From contig NZ_CP090423.1 of the NCBI RefSeq assembly GCF_023518235.1, positions 1,426,001 to 1,490,000 of the forward strand: DNA of 64,000 nt, in the 5' to 3' direction. Both the position numbers and the translations under genes were made by a program. The notes beneath the pieces are model-generated. The model did not search any database, was not told where the DNA came from, and saw nothing but the letters and a program-made list of their open reading frames with translations. Source of the stretch: Stenotrophomonas maltophilia (lineage in GTDB: Bacteria; Pseudomonadota; Gammaproteobacteria; Xanthomonadales; Xanthomonadaceae). Each line of letters starts with the position of its first letter. The stretch's first letter is position 1. This document shows positions 11,342 to 20,510 of this stretch, piece after piece.

Positions 11342-11776
11342 TCAGAGATGACGCGCCCAACTCGCCACGCCCTCGGCCATCAGCGTGTAGACATGCTCGA
11401 ACGCGGGACGCTGCTGGCGGTAGGGATCGGGAATCTCCCGATCCTGCTGCCACTTGCCCAGCAGGAAGGTCTTGCCGGACGCCTGCGGCGCGATCTCGGC
11501 GATGCGGCGCACGTGCTTGCGCTCCATGGTCAGCACCAGATCGGCGGCGCCGAGGATGGCGTCATCGATCTGGCGGGCGCGGTGGGCCAACCCATCCATG
11601 CCCTGCTCCACCAGCAGCTCCTGCGCGGTGGCGTCGATGCCGTGCCCCACCAGCGCGCCCAGGCCCGCCGAAGACACCTGGATGCCCCTGCCGGCCACGG
11701 CCTGCCTGAGCATGACTTCAGCCGAAGGGCTGCGGCAGATATTGCCTACACATACAAAAAGAACGTTCTTGAACAC
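11342..11776 (-). CDS. Low-molecular-weight protein tyrosine phosphatase (Wzb/EpsP-like)
   Basis: Dephosphorylates the tyrosine-autokinase partner. With a GTG start at 11776 the protein is 144 residues, the family norm. The active-site loop CVGNICRS is right at the N-terminus, and the catalytic acid motif DPYRQ is near residue 115. Longer in-frame starts exist, but they add about 17 residues not found in the family. Gene order phosphatase then kinase is the usual wzb-wzc arrangement. Confidence 0.9.
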   Translation of the reverse strand: MFKNVLFVCVGNICRSPSAEVMLRQAVAGRGIQVSSAGLGALVGHGIDATAQELLVEQGMDGLAHRARQIDDAILGAADLVLTMERKHVRRIAEIAPQASGKTFLLGKWQQDREIPDPYRQQRPAFEHVYTLMAEGVASWARHL

Positions 11777-11929
11777 TGACCTGGATCCTGTGGCATTCCT
11801 TGCGGCGCGCGCGACCAGAACAAGCATGGGTCGGCGGCAGCCGCACAGGATACCTTACAAGCGCATTACTGGCGATGAAATCGCCAACAGATTCATGGAA
11901 TTACGTCGCAGTTCCGCACATCGGCCAAC

Positions 11930-13387
11930 TCAATACGCCGACTTCTGGCCCAGCACCTTCAGCACGGTCAGCGCGATGATCCGCACGTCCAGCGTCGGGC
12001 TCCAGCGGCGGATGTAGTCGATGTCGTACTGCACTCGTTTCTTCATCGAGCGCAGCTCGGGGGTCTCGCCACGCAGCCCGTGCACCTGTGCCCAGCCCGT
12101 GATGCCCGGCTTGACGTAGTGACGATGCATGTAGCGCTCGATCACCCGCTCGTAGTGGTTGTTGTGCTGGATCGCGTGCGGCCGCGGCCCCACCACCGAC
12201 ATGTTGCCGCCCAGCACGTTGAAGAACTGCGGCAGCTCATCCAGGCTGCTGCGGCGCAGGAACGCACCGAACCGGGTAACCCGCGGATCGCCGCGCGTGG
12301 CCTGGGTCAGCTGCCCCGCACCCTCTTCATGCACGCGCATGGAGCGGAACTTGAGCATCCAGAATTCCTTGCCACCCAGCCCATGACGCCGCTGCCGGAA
12401 CAGCACCGGGCCCGGCGAACTGAGCTTCACCCCCAGCGCCAGCACCACCAACAGCGGCGACAGCAGCACCACCGCCACGCCGGCCACCAGGATGTCCTCG
12501 ACACGCTTGAACAACCGGAAGCGATGGTCGGCCAGGCCCTGGCGAACGCCGATCATCGGCACATCGCCCACCTGGTGCACTCCGGGATTCAATGCACCCA
12601 GGCCGGTGGTATCGGGAATCAGACGCACAGGCACGGGAAAGCGCTCGATCTGCTTGAGCATGTCCTTGATCGGCGCGGTGTCGCCCATCGGCATCGAGAC
12701 CCAGACCTGGTCGAACTCGCCCCGATGCAGGTCCATGTACTGCGGAACGTCGCCCAGAGCGCCCAGGCGGCGCGGCGCATCGCCGCCACGGCGGGTGGCG
12801 ATGTCGCCGGCACTGCTGAAATAGCCGACCACTTCCTTGCCCAGTTCCGGCTTGCCGCGCAGCAGGCGGTGCAACCTGAGCGCCGGCGCCCGCAGGCCGA
12901 CCAGCAACACCCGCTCCCGGTCCAGGCCACGCGAACGCAGCCGATGCAGCTGCACCCGCAGCAGCACGCGTACCGTCGCCATCGAGGCCAGGCCGGTAAA
13001 GTACCAACCCACCAGCCACTGCGCTGGCACCGCGTCACCCAGGCCGACCAGCACGGCGTACAGCGAGAACAGGGCGAACGTGCCGGACCAGGCCAGCAGC
13101 AGCAGCCACAGGTCGGCGAGCAGGCCGCGCACGCGCCAGTTGCGATAGACCGGGGCAATGGAGAAACAGACGATGGCGCTGAGAATCACCGCGCCGAACA
13201 CGATGCGCTGCGAGGGACTGGGCGCCCCAGTGGCGTAGCACAGCACGTGCGAGAGCACCGCCATGCCAGGCAGCAGCAACAGATCACCCAGGCGCAGCCC
13301 CAGCTCCAGGGCAGCCCGGGCCTCGACCCGGCGGCGGCCAGCCCGGGCCCGCTCGGCGGGAAGGTCTTCTACGGATCCATGTAGCAA
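11930..13387 (-). CDS. Undecaprenyl-phosphate sugar-1-phosphate transferase (GumD/WcaJ-like)
   Basis: Starts repeat-unit assembly by moving a hexose-1-phosphate, probably glucose-1-phosphate, onto undecaprenyl phosphate. The 485-residue protein has four to five N-terminal helices, a central CoA-binding-like Rossmann region ([17 protein letters not shown]), a further helix near 290, and the C-terminal bacterial sugar transferase domain with [32 protein letters not shown] and [10 protein letters not shown] motifs. The start appears to be TTG at 13387: a GGAG site lies 7 bases upstream and no suitable ATG is in frame. It is the first gene of the operon. Confidence 0.9.
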   Translation of the reverse strand: MLHGSVEDLPAERARAGRRRVEARAALELGLRLGDLLLLPGMAVLSHVLCYATGAPSPSQRIVFGAVILSAIVCFSIAPVYRNWRVRGLLADLWLLLLAWSGTFALFSLYAVLVGLGDAVPAQWLVGWYFTGLASMATVRVLLRVQLHRLRSRGLDRERVLLVGLRAPALRLHRLLRGKPELGKEVVGYFSSAGDIATRRGGDAPRRLGALGDVPQYMDLHRGEFDQVWVSMPMGDTAPIKDMLKQIERFPVPVRLIPDTTGLGALNPGVHQVGDVPMIGVRQGLADHRFRLFKRVEDILVAGVAVVLLSPLLVVLALGVKLSSPGPVLFRQRRHGLGGKEFWMLKFRSMRVHEEGAGQLTQATRGDPRVTRFGAFLRRSSLDELPQFFNVLGGNMSVVGPRPHAIQHNNHYERVIERYMHRHYVKPGITGWAQVHGLRGETPELRSMKKRVQYDIDYIRRWSPTLDVRIIALTVLKVLGQKSAY

Positions 13388-13413
13388 AGCACTTCTCCAT
13401 GTCTACTCGACTT

Positions 13414-13460
13414 GACAGCGAGCGGCTCGCTGTCGCGCGCGGGACTCCCCAGCCCGCGCG
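13414..13460 (-). promoter_or_regulatory. Two tandem stem-loops in the leader of the polysaccharide operon
   Basis: Bases 13414-13434 form a perfect 9-bp stem with a 3-base loop (arms GACAGCGAG and CTCGCTGTC). Bases 13436-13460 form an 8-bp GC-only stem (CGCGCGGG and CCCGCGCG) with a 9-base loop. They lie 27-73 bases upstream of the TTG start of the first polysaccharide gene, so they would be in its 5' untranslated RNA. No U-run follows, so simple termination is not evident. Confidence 0.5.
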
Positions 13461-13498
13461 GAAGTGTCGAGTGTTGTGTCAATTAAATGTGCAGAGAT

Positions 13499-13514
13499 TG
13501 TGAATGATGTCACG
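13499..13514. promoter_or_regulatory. Candidate CRP/Clp binding site
   Basis: TGTGA-ATGATG-TCACG matches the CRP-family consensus TGTGA-N6-TCACA at 9 of 10 positions. In Xanthomonadaceae the CRP homologue Clp, a cyclic-di-GMP-responsive regulator, controls exopolysaccharide genes. The site is 112 bp upstream of the first polysaccharide gene. Binding is inferred only. Confidence 0.55.
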
Positions 13515-13621
13515 CGCAAAAGATAGGAACCCGGTCACTCAATGGCGCCCACCTTCCGCGTCGAACCGAGCTAAGTCATTAGAACTAATCCTATTTTTGC
13601 TTGTTTCGGAGGGTGTCGATA

Positions 13622-13660
13622 TGCGTCACCTTGCGTCACAAACCGTCAACAAGCCTTCAC
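13622..13660 (+). promoter_or_regulatory. Four short direct repeats with 10-bp spacing
   Basis: GCGTCAC occurs at 13623 and 13633, CCGTCAA at 13643 and a weaker CTTCAC-ending copy at 13653-13660. One-helical-turn direct repeats are typical of OmpR/PhoB-family response-regulator sites. They sit about 160 bp upstream of the aldehyde dehydrogenase, followed by a TTGACA at 13675. Confidence 0.4.
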
Positions 13661-13817
13661 AGGGTGCCAAGCGCTTGACACCCCGCGCCGCCGCCCCCTA
13701 CCCCGCACCGCATCAAAGCCGCGCAACCGGCCTCTGCTACCATCGGCGGTTCCGTTCATCGCGCCCCCCACCTGCCCGCGATGGCGCCAAACAACGTAAC
13801 GAAACACAGGAGTCTGC

Positions 13818-15350
13818 ATGTCTTCCGAGCTGCTCAAGTCCCTTGGCCTGGACGCGATCAACGCTGGCACGTACCTGGGCAACGGGGAGTGGTCGAGCGC
13901 GACCAGCGGTGAGCTGATCACCCCGGTCAACCCGACCACCGGCGAGCCGATCGCGCAGGTCCGCGCGACCACCGAGGCCGAATACGACATCGTCGTCGCC
14001 CGGGCCCAGGAAGCCTTCAAGGTCTGGCGCACCACGCCGGCGCCGCGCCGCGGCGAAGCCGTGCGCCTGTGCGGTGAAGCACTGCGCAAGCACAAGGACG
14101 CCCTCGGCTCGCTGGTCGCGCTGGAGATGGGCAAGAGCAAGCCCGAAGGCGACGGCGAAGTGCAGGAGATGATCGACATCGCCGATTTCGCCGTGGGCCA
14201 GAGCCGCATGCTGTACGGCTACACCATGCACTCCGAGCGCCCCGGCCACCGCATGTACGAGCAGTACCACCCGCTGGGCCTGGTCGGCATCATCTCGGCC
14301 TTCAACTTCCCGGTGGCGGTGTGGAGCTGGAACTCGTTCCTGGCCGCCATCTGTGGTGACGTCTGCATCTGGAAGCCGTCCAACAAGACCCCGCTGACCG
14401 CCATCGCCTCGCTGAAGATCTGCAACGACGCCCTGCGCGAAGCCGGCTTCCCGGACATCTTCTTCCTGATCAACGACGCCGGCACCGCGCTGTCGGAAAA
14501 GATGGTCGATGACCGCCGTGTGCCGCTGATCAGCTTCACCGGCTCCACCCAGGTCGGCCGCACCGTCAACGAGAAGGTCGCACGCCGCCTGGGCCGCTGC
14601 CTGCTCGAACTCGGCGGCAACAACGCCATCATCCTGGACGAAACCGCCGACCTGAAGCTGGCCGTGCCGGGCATCGTGTTCGGTGCGGTCGGTACCGCCG
14701 GCCAGCGCTGCACCACCACTCGCCGCCTGATCGTGCACCGCTCGATCTACGCCGACGTGCTGGCCACCCTGGTCAAGGCCTACAAGCAGGTGGAAGGCAA
14801 GATCGGCGACCCGACCGATGCCGCCAACCTGATGGGCCCGCTCAACAGCGACGGCGCCGTGCAGCAGTTCCTCGATGCCATCGCCCAGGCCAAGGCCGCC
14901 GGCGGCACCATTGAAACCGGTGGCACCCGCATCGAGCGCGCCGGCAACTTCGTGCTGCCGGCAATCGTCTCCGGCCTGAAGAACAGCGATGCCGTGGTCC
15001 AGCACGAGACCTTCGCGCCGATCCTGTACGTGATGCCGTACGACAGCCTCGACGAAGCCATCGACATGCAGAACGGCGTGCCGCAGGGCCTGTCCTCGTC
15101 GATCTTCACCCAGAACCTGAAGACCGCCGAGAAGTTCCTGTCGGCCGCCGGCAGCGACTGCGGCATCGCCAACATCAACATCGGCACCTCCGGTGCGGAG
15201 ATTGGTGGCGCCTTCGGTGGCGAGAAGGACACCGGCGGTGGCCGCGAGTCCGGCTCGGATGCGTGGAAGGTCTACATGCGTCGCCAGACCAACACCATCA
15301 ACTATTCGGATTCGCTGCCGCTGGCCCAGGGCATCAAGTTCGATCTGTAA
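13818..15350 (+). CDS. amaB: Alpha-aminoadipic semialdehyde dehydrogenase (ALDH7 family)
   Basis: Oxidises 2-aminoadipate 6-semialdehyde/piperideine-6-carboxylate to 2-aminoadipate in lysine breakdown. At 510 residues it has the ALDH7 length and marks: [30 protein letters not shown] (NAD loop), the general-base motif LELGGNNAI and the catalytic Cys in [12 protein letters not shown] near residue 300. The C-terminus contains [17 protein letters not shown]. An ATG start with an AGGAG-type ribosome site (CACAGGAGT) 7 bases upstream supports position 13818. Its TAA overlaps the next ATG by one base, so the following SDR is probably cotranscribed. Confidence 0.88.
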   Translation: MSSELLKSLGLDAINAGTYLGNGEWSSATSGELITPVNPTTGEPIAQVRATTEAEYDIVVARAQEAFKVWRTTPAPRRGEAVRLCGEALRKHKDALGSLVALEMGKSKPEGDGEVQEMIDIADFAVGQSRMLYGYTMHSERPGHRMYEQYHPLGLVGIISAFNFPVAVWSWNSFLAAICGDVCIWKPSNKTPLTAIASLKICNDALREAGFPDIFFLINDAGTALSEKMVDDRRVPLISFTGSTQVGRTVNEKVARRLGRCLLELGGNNAIILDETADLKLAVPGIVFGAVGTAGQRCTTTRRLIVHRSIYADVLATLVKAYKQVEGKIGDPTDAANLMGPLNSDGAVQQFLDAIAQAKAAGGTIETGGTRIERAGNFVLPAIVSGLKNSDAVVQHETFAPILYVMPYDSLDEAIDMQNGVPQGLSSSIFTQNLKTAEKFLSAAGSDCGIANINIGTSGAEIGGAFGGEKDTGGGRESGSDAWKVYMRRQTNTINYSDSLPLAQGIKFDL

Positions 15351-16189
15351 TGGCGAACGATTCGGCCATGCCTGCGGGTCAGAGCCCCTCCGGGGCTCTG
15401 ACCCCTGCCCAGGGTCGGATCCCCGCAGGGGCTCCGACCCTCGACTTCAGTGGCCGCCGGGTATTGATCGCCGGCGGCAGCAAGGGCATTGGCCGTGAAA
15501 TGGCGCTGGCGTTCGCCGCCGCCGGTGCACAGGTTTCGGCCTGCGCCCGCGGCCAGGCCGGGCTGGATGCCCTGCAGGCCGACGCCCGCGCCCAGGGCAC
15601 GCCGCTGCACACGTTTGCCACCGATCTGGCCGACATCGGCCAGATCCAGGCGTGGCTGGACGCCGCTGCCGACGCACTCGGCGGGGTCGACGTGCTGGTC
15701 AACAATGCTACCGGGTACGGCATGGTCGATGACGAGGATGGCTGGGCCGCCAGCCTGCAGATCGACCTGATGGCGGCCGTGCGTGCCTCGCGCCTGGCAC
15801 TGCCCTGGCTGCGCGCGTCCGGCGATGCCTGCATCCTCAACCTCTCTTCGATCGCCGCGCAGCAGCCGCGCCCCGGTGGCGCGCCCTACGCCGCGGCCAA
15901 GGCCGCGCTTTCGCACTACACCACCTCGCAGGCGCTGGCGTTGGCCCCGCACCGCATCCGGGTCAACGCCATCGCACCGGGCTCGATCGCGTTCGACGAT
16001 GGCCTGTGGGACCGTCGCCGCACCGAAGATCCTGCGTTGTACCACGGCACCCTGGCGAAGATTCCGTTCGGGCGCTTCGGTCATCCGCGCGAGATCGCCG
16101 ATGCCGCCCTGTTCCTGTGCTCGCCGCTGGCGCGCTGGATCACCGGCCATGTGCTCAATGTCGATGGCGGCCAGGTGTTGATGGGCTGA
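15350..16189 (+). CDS. SDR-family oxidoreductase with repeat-derived N-terminal segment
   Basis: 279-residue classical short-chain dehydrogenase with the cofactor loop GGSKGIGRE, the VLVNNATG motif and the YAAAK catalytic pair following NLSSIAAQ. The start ATG overlaps the amaB stop (TAATG). SDRs usually begin a few residues before the beta-strand of the cofactor loop; here about 30 residues precede it, and most of them are encoded by two hairpin repeats (15376-15441). The insertion keeps the frame open. The substrate is unknown; coupling to amaB hints at amino-acid-derived ketones, but this is weak. Confidence 0.82.
   Translation: MANDSAMPAGQSPSGALTPAQGRIPAGAPTLDFSGRRVLIAGGSKGIGREMALAFAAAGAQVSACARGQAGLDALQADARAQGTPLHTFATDLADIGQIQAWLDAAADALGGVDVLVNNATGYGMVDDEDGWAASLQIDLMAAVRASRLALPWLRASGDACILNLSSIAAQQPRPGGAPYAAAKAALSHYTTSQALALAPHRIRVNAIAPGSIAFDDGLWDRRRTEDPALYHGTLAKIPFGRFGHPREIADAALFLCSPLARWITGHVLNVDGGQVLMG
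15376..15441. repeat. Tandem pair of hairpin repeats inside an SDR coding sequence
   Basis: The first unit (15376-15404) is a perfect 13-bp stem with a 3-base loop, arms GGGTCAGAGCCCC and GGGGCTCTGACCC. The second (15411-15441) has 9-bp outer arms AGGGTCGGA and TCCGACCCT plus an inner C4/G4 stem. The structure is REP-like and is translated as part of the N-terminus of the SDR. Confidence 0.75.
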
Positions 16190-16202
16190 CGCCGGCGCTC
16201 CG

Positions 16203-16249
16203 GTAGCGGCCAACCTTGGTTGGCATGCCTTTCGTCGACCAAGGTCGAC
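16203..16249 (+). repeat. SMAG-like repeat with two hairpins
   Basis: Begins with GTAG (16203-16206), followed by a 7-bp hairpin with arms GCCAACC and GGTTGGC (16209-16224) and a second 7-bp hairpin with arms GTCGACC and GGTCGAC (16234-16249). It lies between the SDR stop and the DUF4190 gene, as SMAG elements usually do. Confidence 0.65.
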
Positions 16250-16326
16250 GCCTGCCATCGTTTCCTCCGGGCATGGGATTGCCCGGGCAGAGGCACTATC
16301 ATGTGCACACTGCAAGGAGGACCCCG

Positions 16327-16611
16327 ATGAGCGTGGCACCCCGACAGACAAGTGCCCTGGCCGTAGTGAGCCTGGTCGCCGGCATCGCCAGCTGGACCGT
16401 CCTGCCGTTCGTGGCCAGCATCGTGGCCATCGTCACCGGGCACATGGCCCGCGCCGAGATCCGCCGCCGCCCGCACGACCTTGACGGTGACGGTCTGGCC
16501 GTCACTGGGCTGGTACTGGGCTGGCTGATGGTCGGCGCCGTGATCGCTGCGATCGTGGTCTTCATCCTGTTCTTCGGCGGCCTGGCCTGGCTCGCCGCGA
16601 TGTCGAACTGA
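16327..16611 (+). CDS. DUF4190 domain small membrane protein
   Basis: 94 residues with two long hydrophobic helices (about 10-35 and 60-90) separated by a polar turn, GHMARAEIRRRP. This GHxARxEI motif is the hallmark of DUF4190 proteins. The function of the family is unknown. The start at 16327 has a strong AAGGAGGA ribosome site at 16314-16321; the longer open frame upstream lies in the repeat. The methyltransferase starts 7 bp after its stop. Confidence 0.8.
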   Translation: MSVAPRQTSALAVVSLVAGIASWTVLPFVASIVAIVTGHMARAEIRRRPHDLDGDGLAVTGLVLGWLMVGAVIAAIVVFILFFGGLAWLAAMSN

Positions 16612-16618
16612 GCCCGCC

Positions 16619-17389
16619 ATGACGACCTCCGACAGCACTGAACGCTTCAGCAGCCGCGTCGCCGACTACGTCCGTTACCGGCCTGACTACCCATCCGCCC
16701 TGCTGGAGTGGCTGCATGGCCCGATGGGCGTCGGCCATCAGGTCCAGGTCGCCGACATCGGCGCCGGCACTGGCATCTCCAGCCGCTTGTTCCTGGCCAC
16801 CGGCCATCCCGTTGTTGCCGTTGAACCCAATGCGGCCATGCGCGCCGCCGCCGAGCAATGGCTGGGCCCGCAGTACCCGCAGTTCCGGGCCGCCGATGGC
16901 CGCGCCGAAGCCACTGGCCTGGATGATGCCAGCATCGATCTGGTCAGCGTCGCCCAAGCCTTCCACTGGTTCGACACCGTGGCCGTGCGCGCCGAGTGGC
17001 AGCGCATCCTGCGTCCTGGTGGCCAGGCGCTGATCTACTGGAATTCGCGCCTGCTCGATGCCAGCCCCTTCCTGGTGGGCTACGAGCAGCTGCTGCTTGA
17101 TTTCGGTACCGACTACAGCGCGGTGGCCGAGCGCTACCAGGATGACGCCATGATGCGGGCATGGTTCGGGACGGGGCTGCGCGGCATGGTGCAGCTGCCG
17201 AACGTGCAGTACCTGGATCTGGACGCCCTGCGCGGGCGGCTGCTGTCCTCGTCCTACGCACCGCAGGCCGGTCATCCGCGGCACGCGCCGATGATCGCCG
17301 CGCTGCAGGACCTGTTCGCCGCCCACGCGGTCGACGGCCAGGTCGCCTTTGAATATCAAACCCGAGCCTTCCTCGGCACGCTGGACTGA
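16619..17389 (+). CDS. Class I SAM-dependent methyltransferase
   Basis: 256-residue cytosolic protein of the Methyltransf_11 type. Motif I is [13 protein letters not shown], the acidic residue of motif II is in [10 protein letters not shown], motif post-II is [13 protein letters not shown], and motif III is [14 protein letters not shown]. The AFHWFD element is common in small-molecule methyltransferases of bacteria and in yeast trans-aconitate methyltransferase-like proteins. The substrate is not identifiable. It ends 8 bp before pyrD. Confidence 0.82.
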   Translation: MTTSDSTERFSSRVADYVRYRPDYPSALLEWLHGPMGVGHQVQVADIGAGTGISSRLFLATGHPVVAVEPNAAMRAAAEQWLGPQYPQFRAADGRAEATGLDDASIDLVSVAQAFHWFDTVAVRAEWQRILRPGGQALIYWNSRLLDASPFLVGYEQLLLDFGTDYSAVAERYQDDAMMRAWFGTGLRGMVQLPNVQYLDLDALRGRLLSSSYAPQAGHPRHAPMIAALQDLFAAHAVDGQVAFEYQTRAFLGTLD

Positions 17390-17397
17390 ACCGACGC

Positions 17398-18453
17398 ATG
17401 TATTCGCTTGCCCGCCCCTTCCTGTTCTCGCTCGACGCCGAGCGCGCCCACGGCCTCGGCCTGTCCGCACTGGACCTGGCCTGGCGCACCGGCACCACGC
17501 CGCTGCTGGCCGCCCGCATCGCGCCGATGCCGAGCACCGTGTTCGGGCTGAACTTCCCCAACCCGGTCGGCCTGGCCGCGGGGCTGGACAAGAACGGCGA
17601 GCACATCGATGCCCTGTTCGCGCTGGGCTTCGGCTTCGTCGAGATCGGCACCATCACCCCGCGCCCGCAGGCCGGCAACCCGCAGCCGCGCCTGTTCCGC
17701 CTGCCGGAACACAACGCCATCATCAACCGCATGGGCTTCAACAATGCCGGCGTGGACGTGCTGGTGCGCAATGTCGAACGCGCGCGCAACCGCCGTGGCC
17801 TGCTCGGCATCAACATCGGCAAGAACAAGGACACCGCCAACGAACAGGCGGCCGATGACTACATCGCCTGCATGGACAAGGTGTACCCGCTGGCCGACTA
17901 CATCACCGTCAACATTTCCTCGCCCAACACCGCCGGCCTGCGCGAACTGCAGGAAGAGACCGCGCTGCGCCAGCTGGTCAGCCAGCTGCGTGACCGCCAG
18001 GAAACCCTCGCCGCGCAACACGGTCGTCGCGTGCCGATGCTGGTGAAGGTGGCACCGGACCTGAGCGAGCGCGACATCGATGCCGCCGCGCGTGTGCTGG
18101 GCGAACTTCAGGTGGACGGCGTGATCGCCACCAATACCACCATCGACCACAGCAAGGTGGCCGGCGATCCGCTGGCCAACGAAGCCGGCGGCCTGTCCGG
18201 CGCACCGGTGCTGGAACAGTCCACGCTGGTGCTGCGCCGGTTGCGCGCGCGCCTGCCCGAATCGGTGCCGCTGGTCGGTGTCGGCGGCATCCTGTCCGGT
18301 GCTGACGCGGTGGCCAAGATGGCTGCCGGTGCCGCACTGGTGCAGTGCTACAGCGGACTGATCTTCCGTGGCCCGGCGCTGGTTTCCGAATGCGTGGAGG
18401 CGATCCGTCGCCGCCGCGAAGCGCCGAGCCGTGGCGCGGTGGCACCGCTGTGA
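17398..18453 (+). CDS. pyrD: Dihydroorotate dehydrogenase (quinone), class 2
   Basis: Oxidises dihydroorotate to orotate in pyrimidine synthesis, passing electrons to membrane quinone through FMN. The 351-residue length and N-terminal membrane-association helix (residues 1-25) mark class 2. Motifs visible are [44 protein letters not shown] with the catalytic Ser, VKVAPDLS and the FMN phosphate loop VGVGGILSG. Its TGA overlaps a GTG that may be an alternative start of murB, consistent with cotranscription. Confidence 0.95.
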   Translation: MYSLARPFLFSLDAERAHGLGLSALDLAWRTGTTPLLAARIAPMPSTVFGLNFPNPVGLAAGLDKNGEHIDALFALGFGFVEIGTITPRPQAGNPQPRLFRLPEHNAIINRMGFNNAGVDVLVRNVERARNRRGLLGINIGKNKDTANEQAADDYIACMDKVYPLADYITVNISSPNTAGLRELQEETALRQLVSQLRDRQETLAAQHGRRVPMLVKVAPDLSERDIDAAARVLGELQVDGVIATNTTIDHSKVAGDPLANEAGGLSGAPVLEQSTLVLRRLRARLPESVPLVGVGGILSGADAVAKMAAGAALVQCYSGLIFRGPALVSECVEAIRRRREAPSRGAVAPL

Positions 18454-18461
18454 GCGCGCCC

Positions 18462-19523
18462 ATGGACACCACCGACGCCGCCGCACCACTGCGCTGGACG
18501 CTCACCCGCAATGCGCCGCTGCAGGCGCTGAACACCTTCCATGTGCGGGCCAGCGCGGCACAGCTGCTGGAACTGCACGACCCGGCGCTGTTGCCGGAGG
18601 TACTGGCGCTGCCCGAAGTGGCTGAGGGCCCGTTGCTGGTACTGGGCAGCGGTAGCAATGTGCTGATCGCCGAGGACCTGCCCGGCACCGTGCTGGTGTT
18701 CGGCAACCGCGACATCAGCTTCCTCGAACACCGCGCCGACCATGCGGTGATCCGCGCCGGCGCCGGTGTACCGTGGCATGGTCTGGTGATGTGGTCGCTG
18801 CAGGAAGGCCTGTCCGGGCTGGAAAATCTGGCACTGATTCCCGGCACCGCCGGTGCCGCGCCCATCCAGAACATCGGCGCCTATGGCGTGCAGGTCGGCG
18901 AGTTCATCCAGGCCGTCGAAGCCTGGGACTGCCAGCAGCAGGCCTGGGTCCGCCTGGACAACGAGCAGTGCGGCTTCGCTTACCGCGACAGCGTGTTCAA
19001 GCAGCAGATGGACCGTTACCTGATCACCGCCATCGAGCTGAAGCTGCCGCTGCTGCACGACCTGCGCATGGACTACGCCGGGATCCGCGAGGAGCTGCAC
19101 GCTCAGGGCGTGGAACTACCGGGCGCGGTGGACGTGGCCAATGCAGTGATCGCCATCCGCCGCCGCAAGCTGCCCGACCCGGATGTGCTGGGCAATGCCG
19201 GCAGTTTCTTCAAGAACCCGGTGCTGCCGCTGGAGCAGGTCGACGTGTTGCTGCAGCACTTTCCCGAGCTGCCGGTGTTTCCGGCCGAGCAGGAGGACAA
19301 GCGCAAGGTCTCGGCGGCCTGGATGATCGAGTCCTGCGGATGGAAGGGCTTCCGCGAAGGCGATGCGGGCGTGGCGCCGAGCCATGCGCTGGTGCTGGTC
19401 AACCACGGCAACGCTACCGGCGCCGAACTGCTGGCACTGGCGCGCCGCATCTCGGCCTCAGTGCTGGAGAAATTCGGCGTACCGATCGAACCGGAGCCCC
19501 GCCTGCTCGGCGCACAGTGGTGA
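18462..19523 (+). CDS. murB: UDP-N-acetylenolpyruvoylglucosamine reductase
   Basis: Reduces UDP-GlcNAc-enolpyruvate to UDP-MurNAc in peptidoglycan synthesis, using FAD and NADPH. This is a type I MurB: N-terminal [12 protein letters not shown]-binding [26 protein letters not shown], the YRDSVFK loop, and the catalytic Ser in [10 protein letters not shown]. The ATG at 18462 gives 353 residues, close to the 342 of E. coli. A GTG at 18450 overlapping the pyrD stop would add 4 residues and is equally possible. The stop overlaps a GTG of the next gene. Confidence 0.94.
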   Translation: MDTTDAAAPLRWTLTRNAPLQALNTFHVRASAAQLLELHDPALLPEVLALPEVAEGPLLVLGSGSNVLIAEDLPGTVLVFGNRDISFLEHRADHAVIRAGAGVPWHGLVMWSLQEGLSGLENLALIPGTAGAAPIQNIGAYGVQVGEFIQAVEAWDCQQQAWVRLDNEQCGFAYRDSVFKQQMDRYLITAIELKLPLLHDLRMDYAGIREELHAQGVELPGAVDVANAVIAIRRRKLPDPDVLGNAGSFFKNPVLPLEQVDVLLQHFPELPVFPAEQEDKRKVSAAWMIESCGWKGFREGDAGVAPSHALVLVNHGNATGAELLALARRISASVLEKFGVPIEPEPRLLGAQW

Positions 19524-20443
19524 ACAGCCCCACCCTCTCCCCCGGCGCCACTCCGATGCGGGCGGCGCTGCTGATGCTCGGCAGCACGATGGCCTTTGGC
19601 CTGATGGCGGTCGCCATCCGCTACGCCACGCGCTACGTGCCGACCCAGGAAGTGGCGTTCTTCCGCAACGCCTTCGGCCTGCTTGCACTGCTGCCGATGC
19701 TGCTGCGGCCGGGCCGCGCGCCATTGAAGACCCAGCAGCTGCCCCGCTATTTCGTGCGCAGTGCGATCGGGCTGGCGTCGATGCTGTGTGCGTTCTGGGC
19801 GCTGGGACACCTGCCGTTGGCCCAGGCGGTCTCGCTCTCATACTCCACGCCGCTGTTCGTCACCATTGCCGCGGTACTTTGGCTGGGCGAAACCGTGCGC
19901 GTACGCCGCTGGGCGGCGGTGGTGGTCGGCTTCATCGGCGTGCTGGTGATCGTGCGCCCTGGCACCGCCGGCTTCACCGCTGGCAGCCTGGTCGCGGTCT
20001 GCGCGGCCGTGCTCAGCTCGCTGGTGGCAATCCAGATCAAGCAGCTGACCCGCATCGACAGTGCCGACACCGTGGTGCTCTACACCTATGTGTTCTGGGT
20101 GCCGCTGTCGCTGGTCCCGGCGCTGTTCGTCTGGGTCTGGCCCACCGGCATGGCCTGGTTGTGGCTGCTGGCCACCGGCGTGCTTGGCACCCTGGGCCAG
20201 CTGTTGTGGACGCGCGCACTGCGCCTGGGCGAGGTGTCAGCGCTGACCCCGATCAGCTTCCTGCAGCTTCCGCTGGTGACCCTGTGTGGCTGGCTGCTGT
20301 TCAATGAAACCGTCGATCGCTGGACGATCCTCGGTGCCGGCATCATCCTCGCCGCCAATGCCTATATCGCCCATCGCGAAGCCGTGCTGTCGCGGCGTGC
20401 GGCCAGCGCTGCCGCCTCAGCCGCAGCCAAACCGGCCGAGTAG
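19520..20443 (+). CDS. DMT-superfamily (EamA/RhaT) transporter
   Basis: 307-residue inner-membrane protein with ten hydrophobic helices and two EamA repeats (helices 1-5 and 6-10). Typical motifs are FFRNAFGLL near residue 45, [20 protein letters not shown] at the end of the first repeat and [18 protein letters not shown] in the second. It probably exports a metabolite or drug; the substrate is unknown. The start taken is the GTG overlapping the murB stop (GTGA); an ATG at 19556 is possible. The stop TAG lies inside a GTAG-headed repeat. Confidence 0.83.
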   Translation: MNSPTLSPGATPMRAALLMLGSTMAFGLMAVAIRYATRYVPTQEVAFFRNAFGLLALLPMLLRPGRAPLKTQQLPRYFVRSAIGLASMLCAFWALGHLPLAQAVSLSYSTPLFVTIAAVLWLGETVRVRRWAAVVVGFIGVLVIVRPGTAGFTAGSLVAVCAAVLSSLVAIQIKQLTRIDSADTVVLYTYVFWVPLSLVPALFVWVWPTGMAWLWLLATGVLGTLGQLLWTRALRLGEVSALTPISFLQLPLVTLCGWLLFNETVDRWTILGAGIILAANAYIAHREAVLSRRAASAAASAAAKPAE

Positions 20444-20462
20444 ATCCGCGCCAAGCGTGGAT
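20440..20462 (+). repeat. SMAG-type repeat, slightly degenerate
   Basis: GTAG followed by a stem with arms ATCCGCGC and GCGTGGAT around a 3-base loop; one position is a wobble pair. It is the GTAGATCCACGC-type repeat seen elsewhere in the window with two changes. Its TAG is the stop codon of the DMT transporter. Confidence 0.7.
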
Positions 20463-20486
20463 AACAACCTTCCCGCCTGATCACGC

Positions 20487-20510
20487 CATCCACGCATGGC
20501 GTGGATCTAC
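20487..20510 (-). repeat. SMAG-type repeat
   Basis: On the minus strand it reads GTAG then a perfect 8-bp stem, ATCCACGC and GCGTGGAT, with a CAT loop. It faces the copy at 20440, making an inverted pair between convergent genes. Its TAG is the stop codon of the phosphotransferase gene that ends at 20507. Confidence 0.85.

Larger units (their letters stand above)
13388..13817. promoter_or_regulatory. Divergent control region between the polysaccharide operon and the aldehyde dehydrogenase
   Basis: 430 bp without a convincing gene, more AT-rich than its surroundings around 13470-13620. From left to right it holds two hairpins in the leader of the leftward operon, a CRP/Clp-like site, a short inverted repeat ATTAG-aa-CTAAT at 13578-13589, a run of four 10-bp-spaced repeats, and just before the rightward gene an extended -10-like TGCTACCAT at 13735-13743. 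The open frame at 13504-13917 shows no family resemblance and overlaps these sites, so it was not called. Confidence 0.6.

Noticed and set aside
12080..13384. 434-codon plus-strand open frame rich in His, Gln and Arg
   Set aside because: Antisense shadow of the GumD-like transferase; composition is typical of reverse-frame artefacts.
13504..13917. Open frame across the divergent control region
   Set aside because: Overlaps the CRP-like site, repeats and the amaB start; no ribosome site or similarity.
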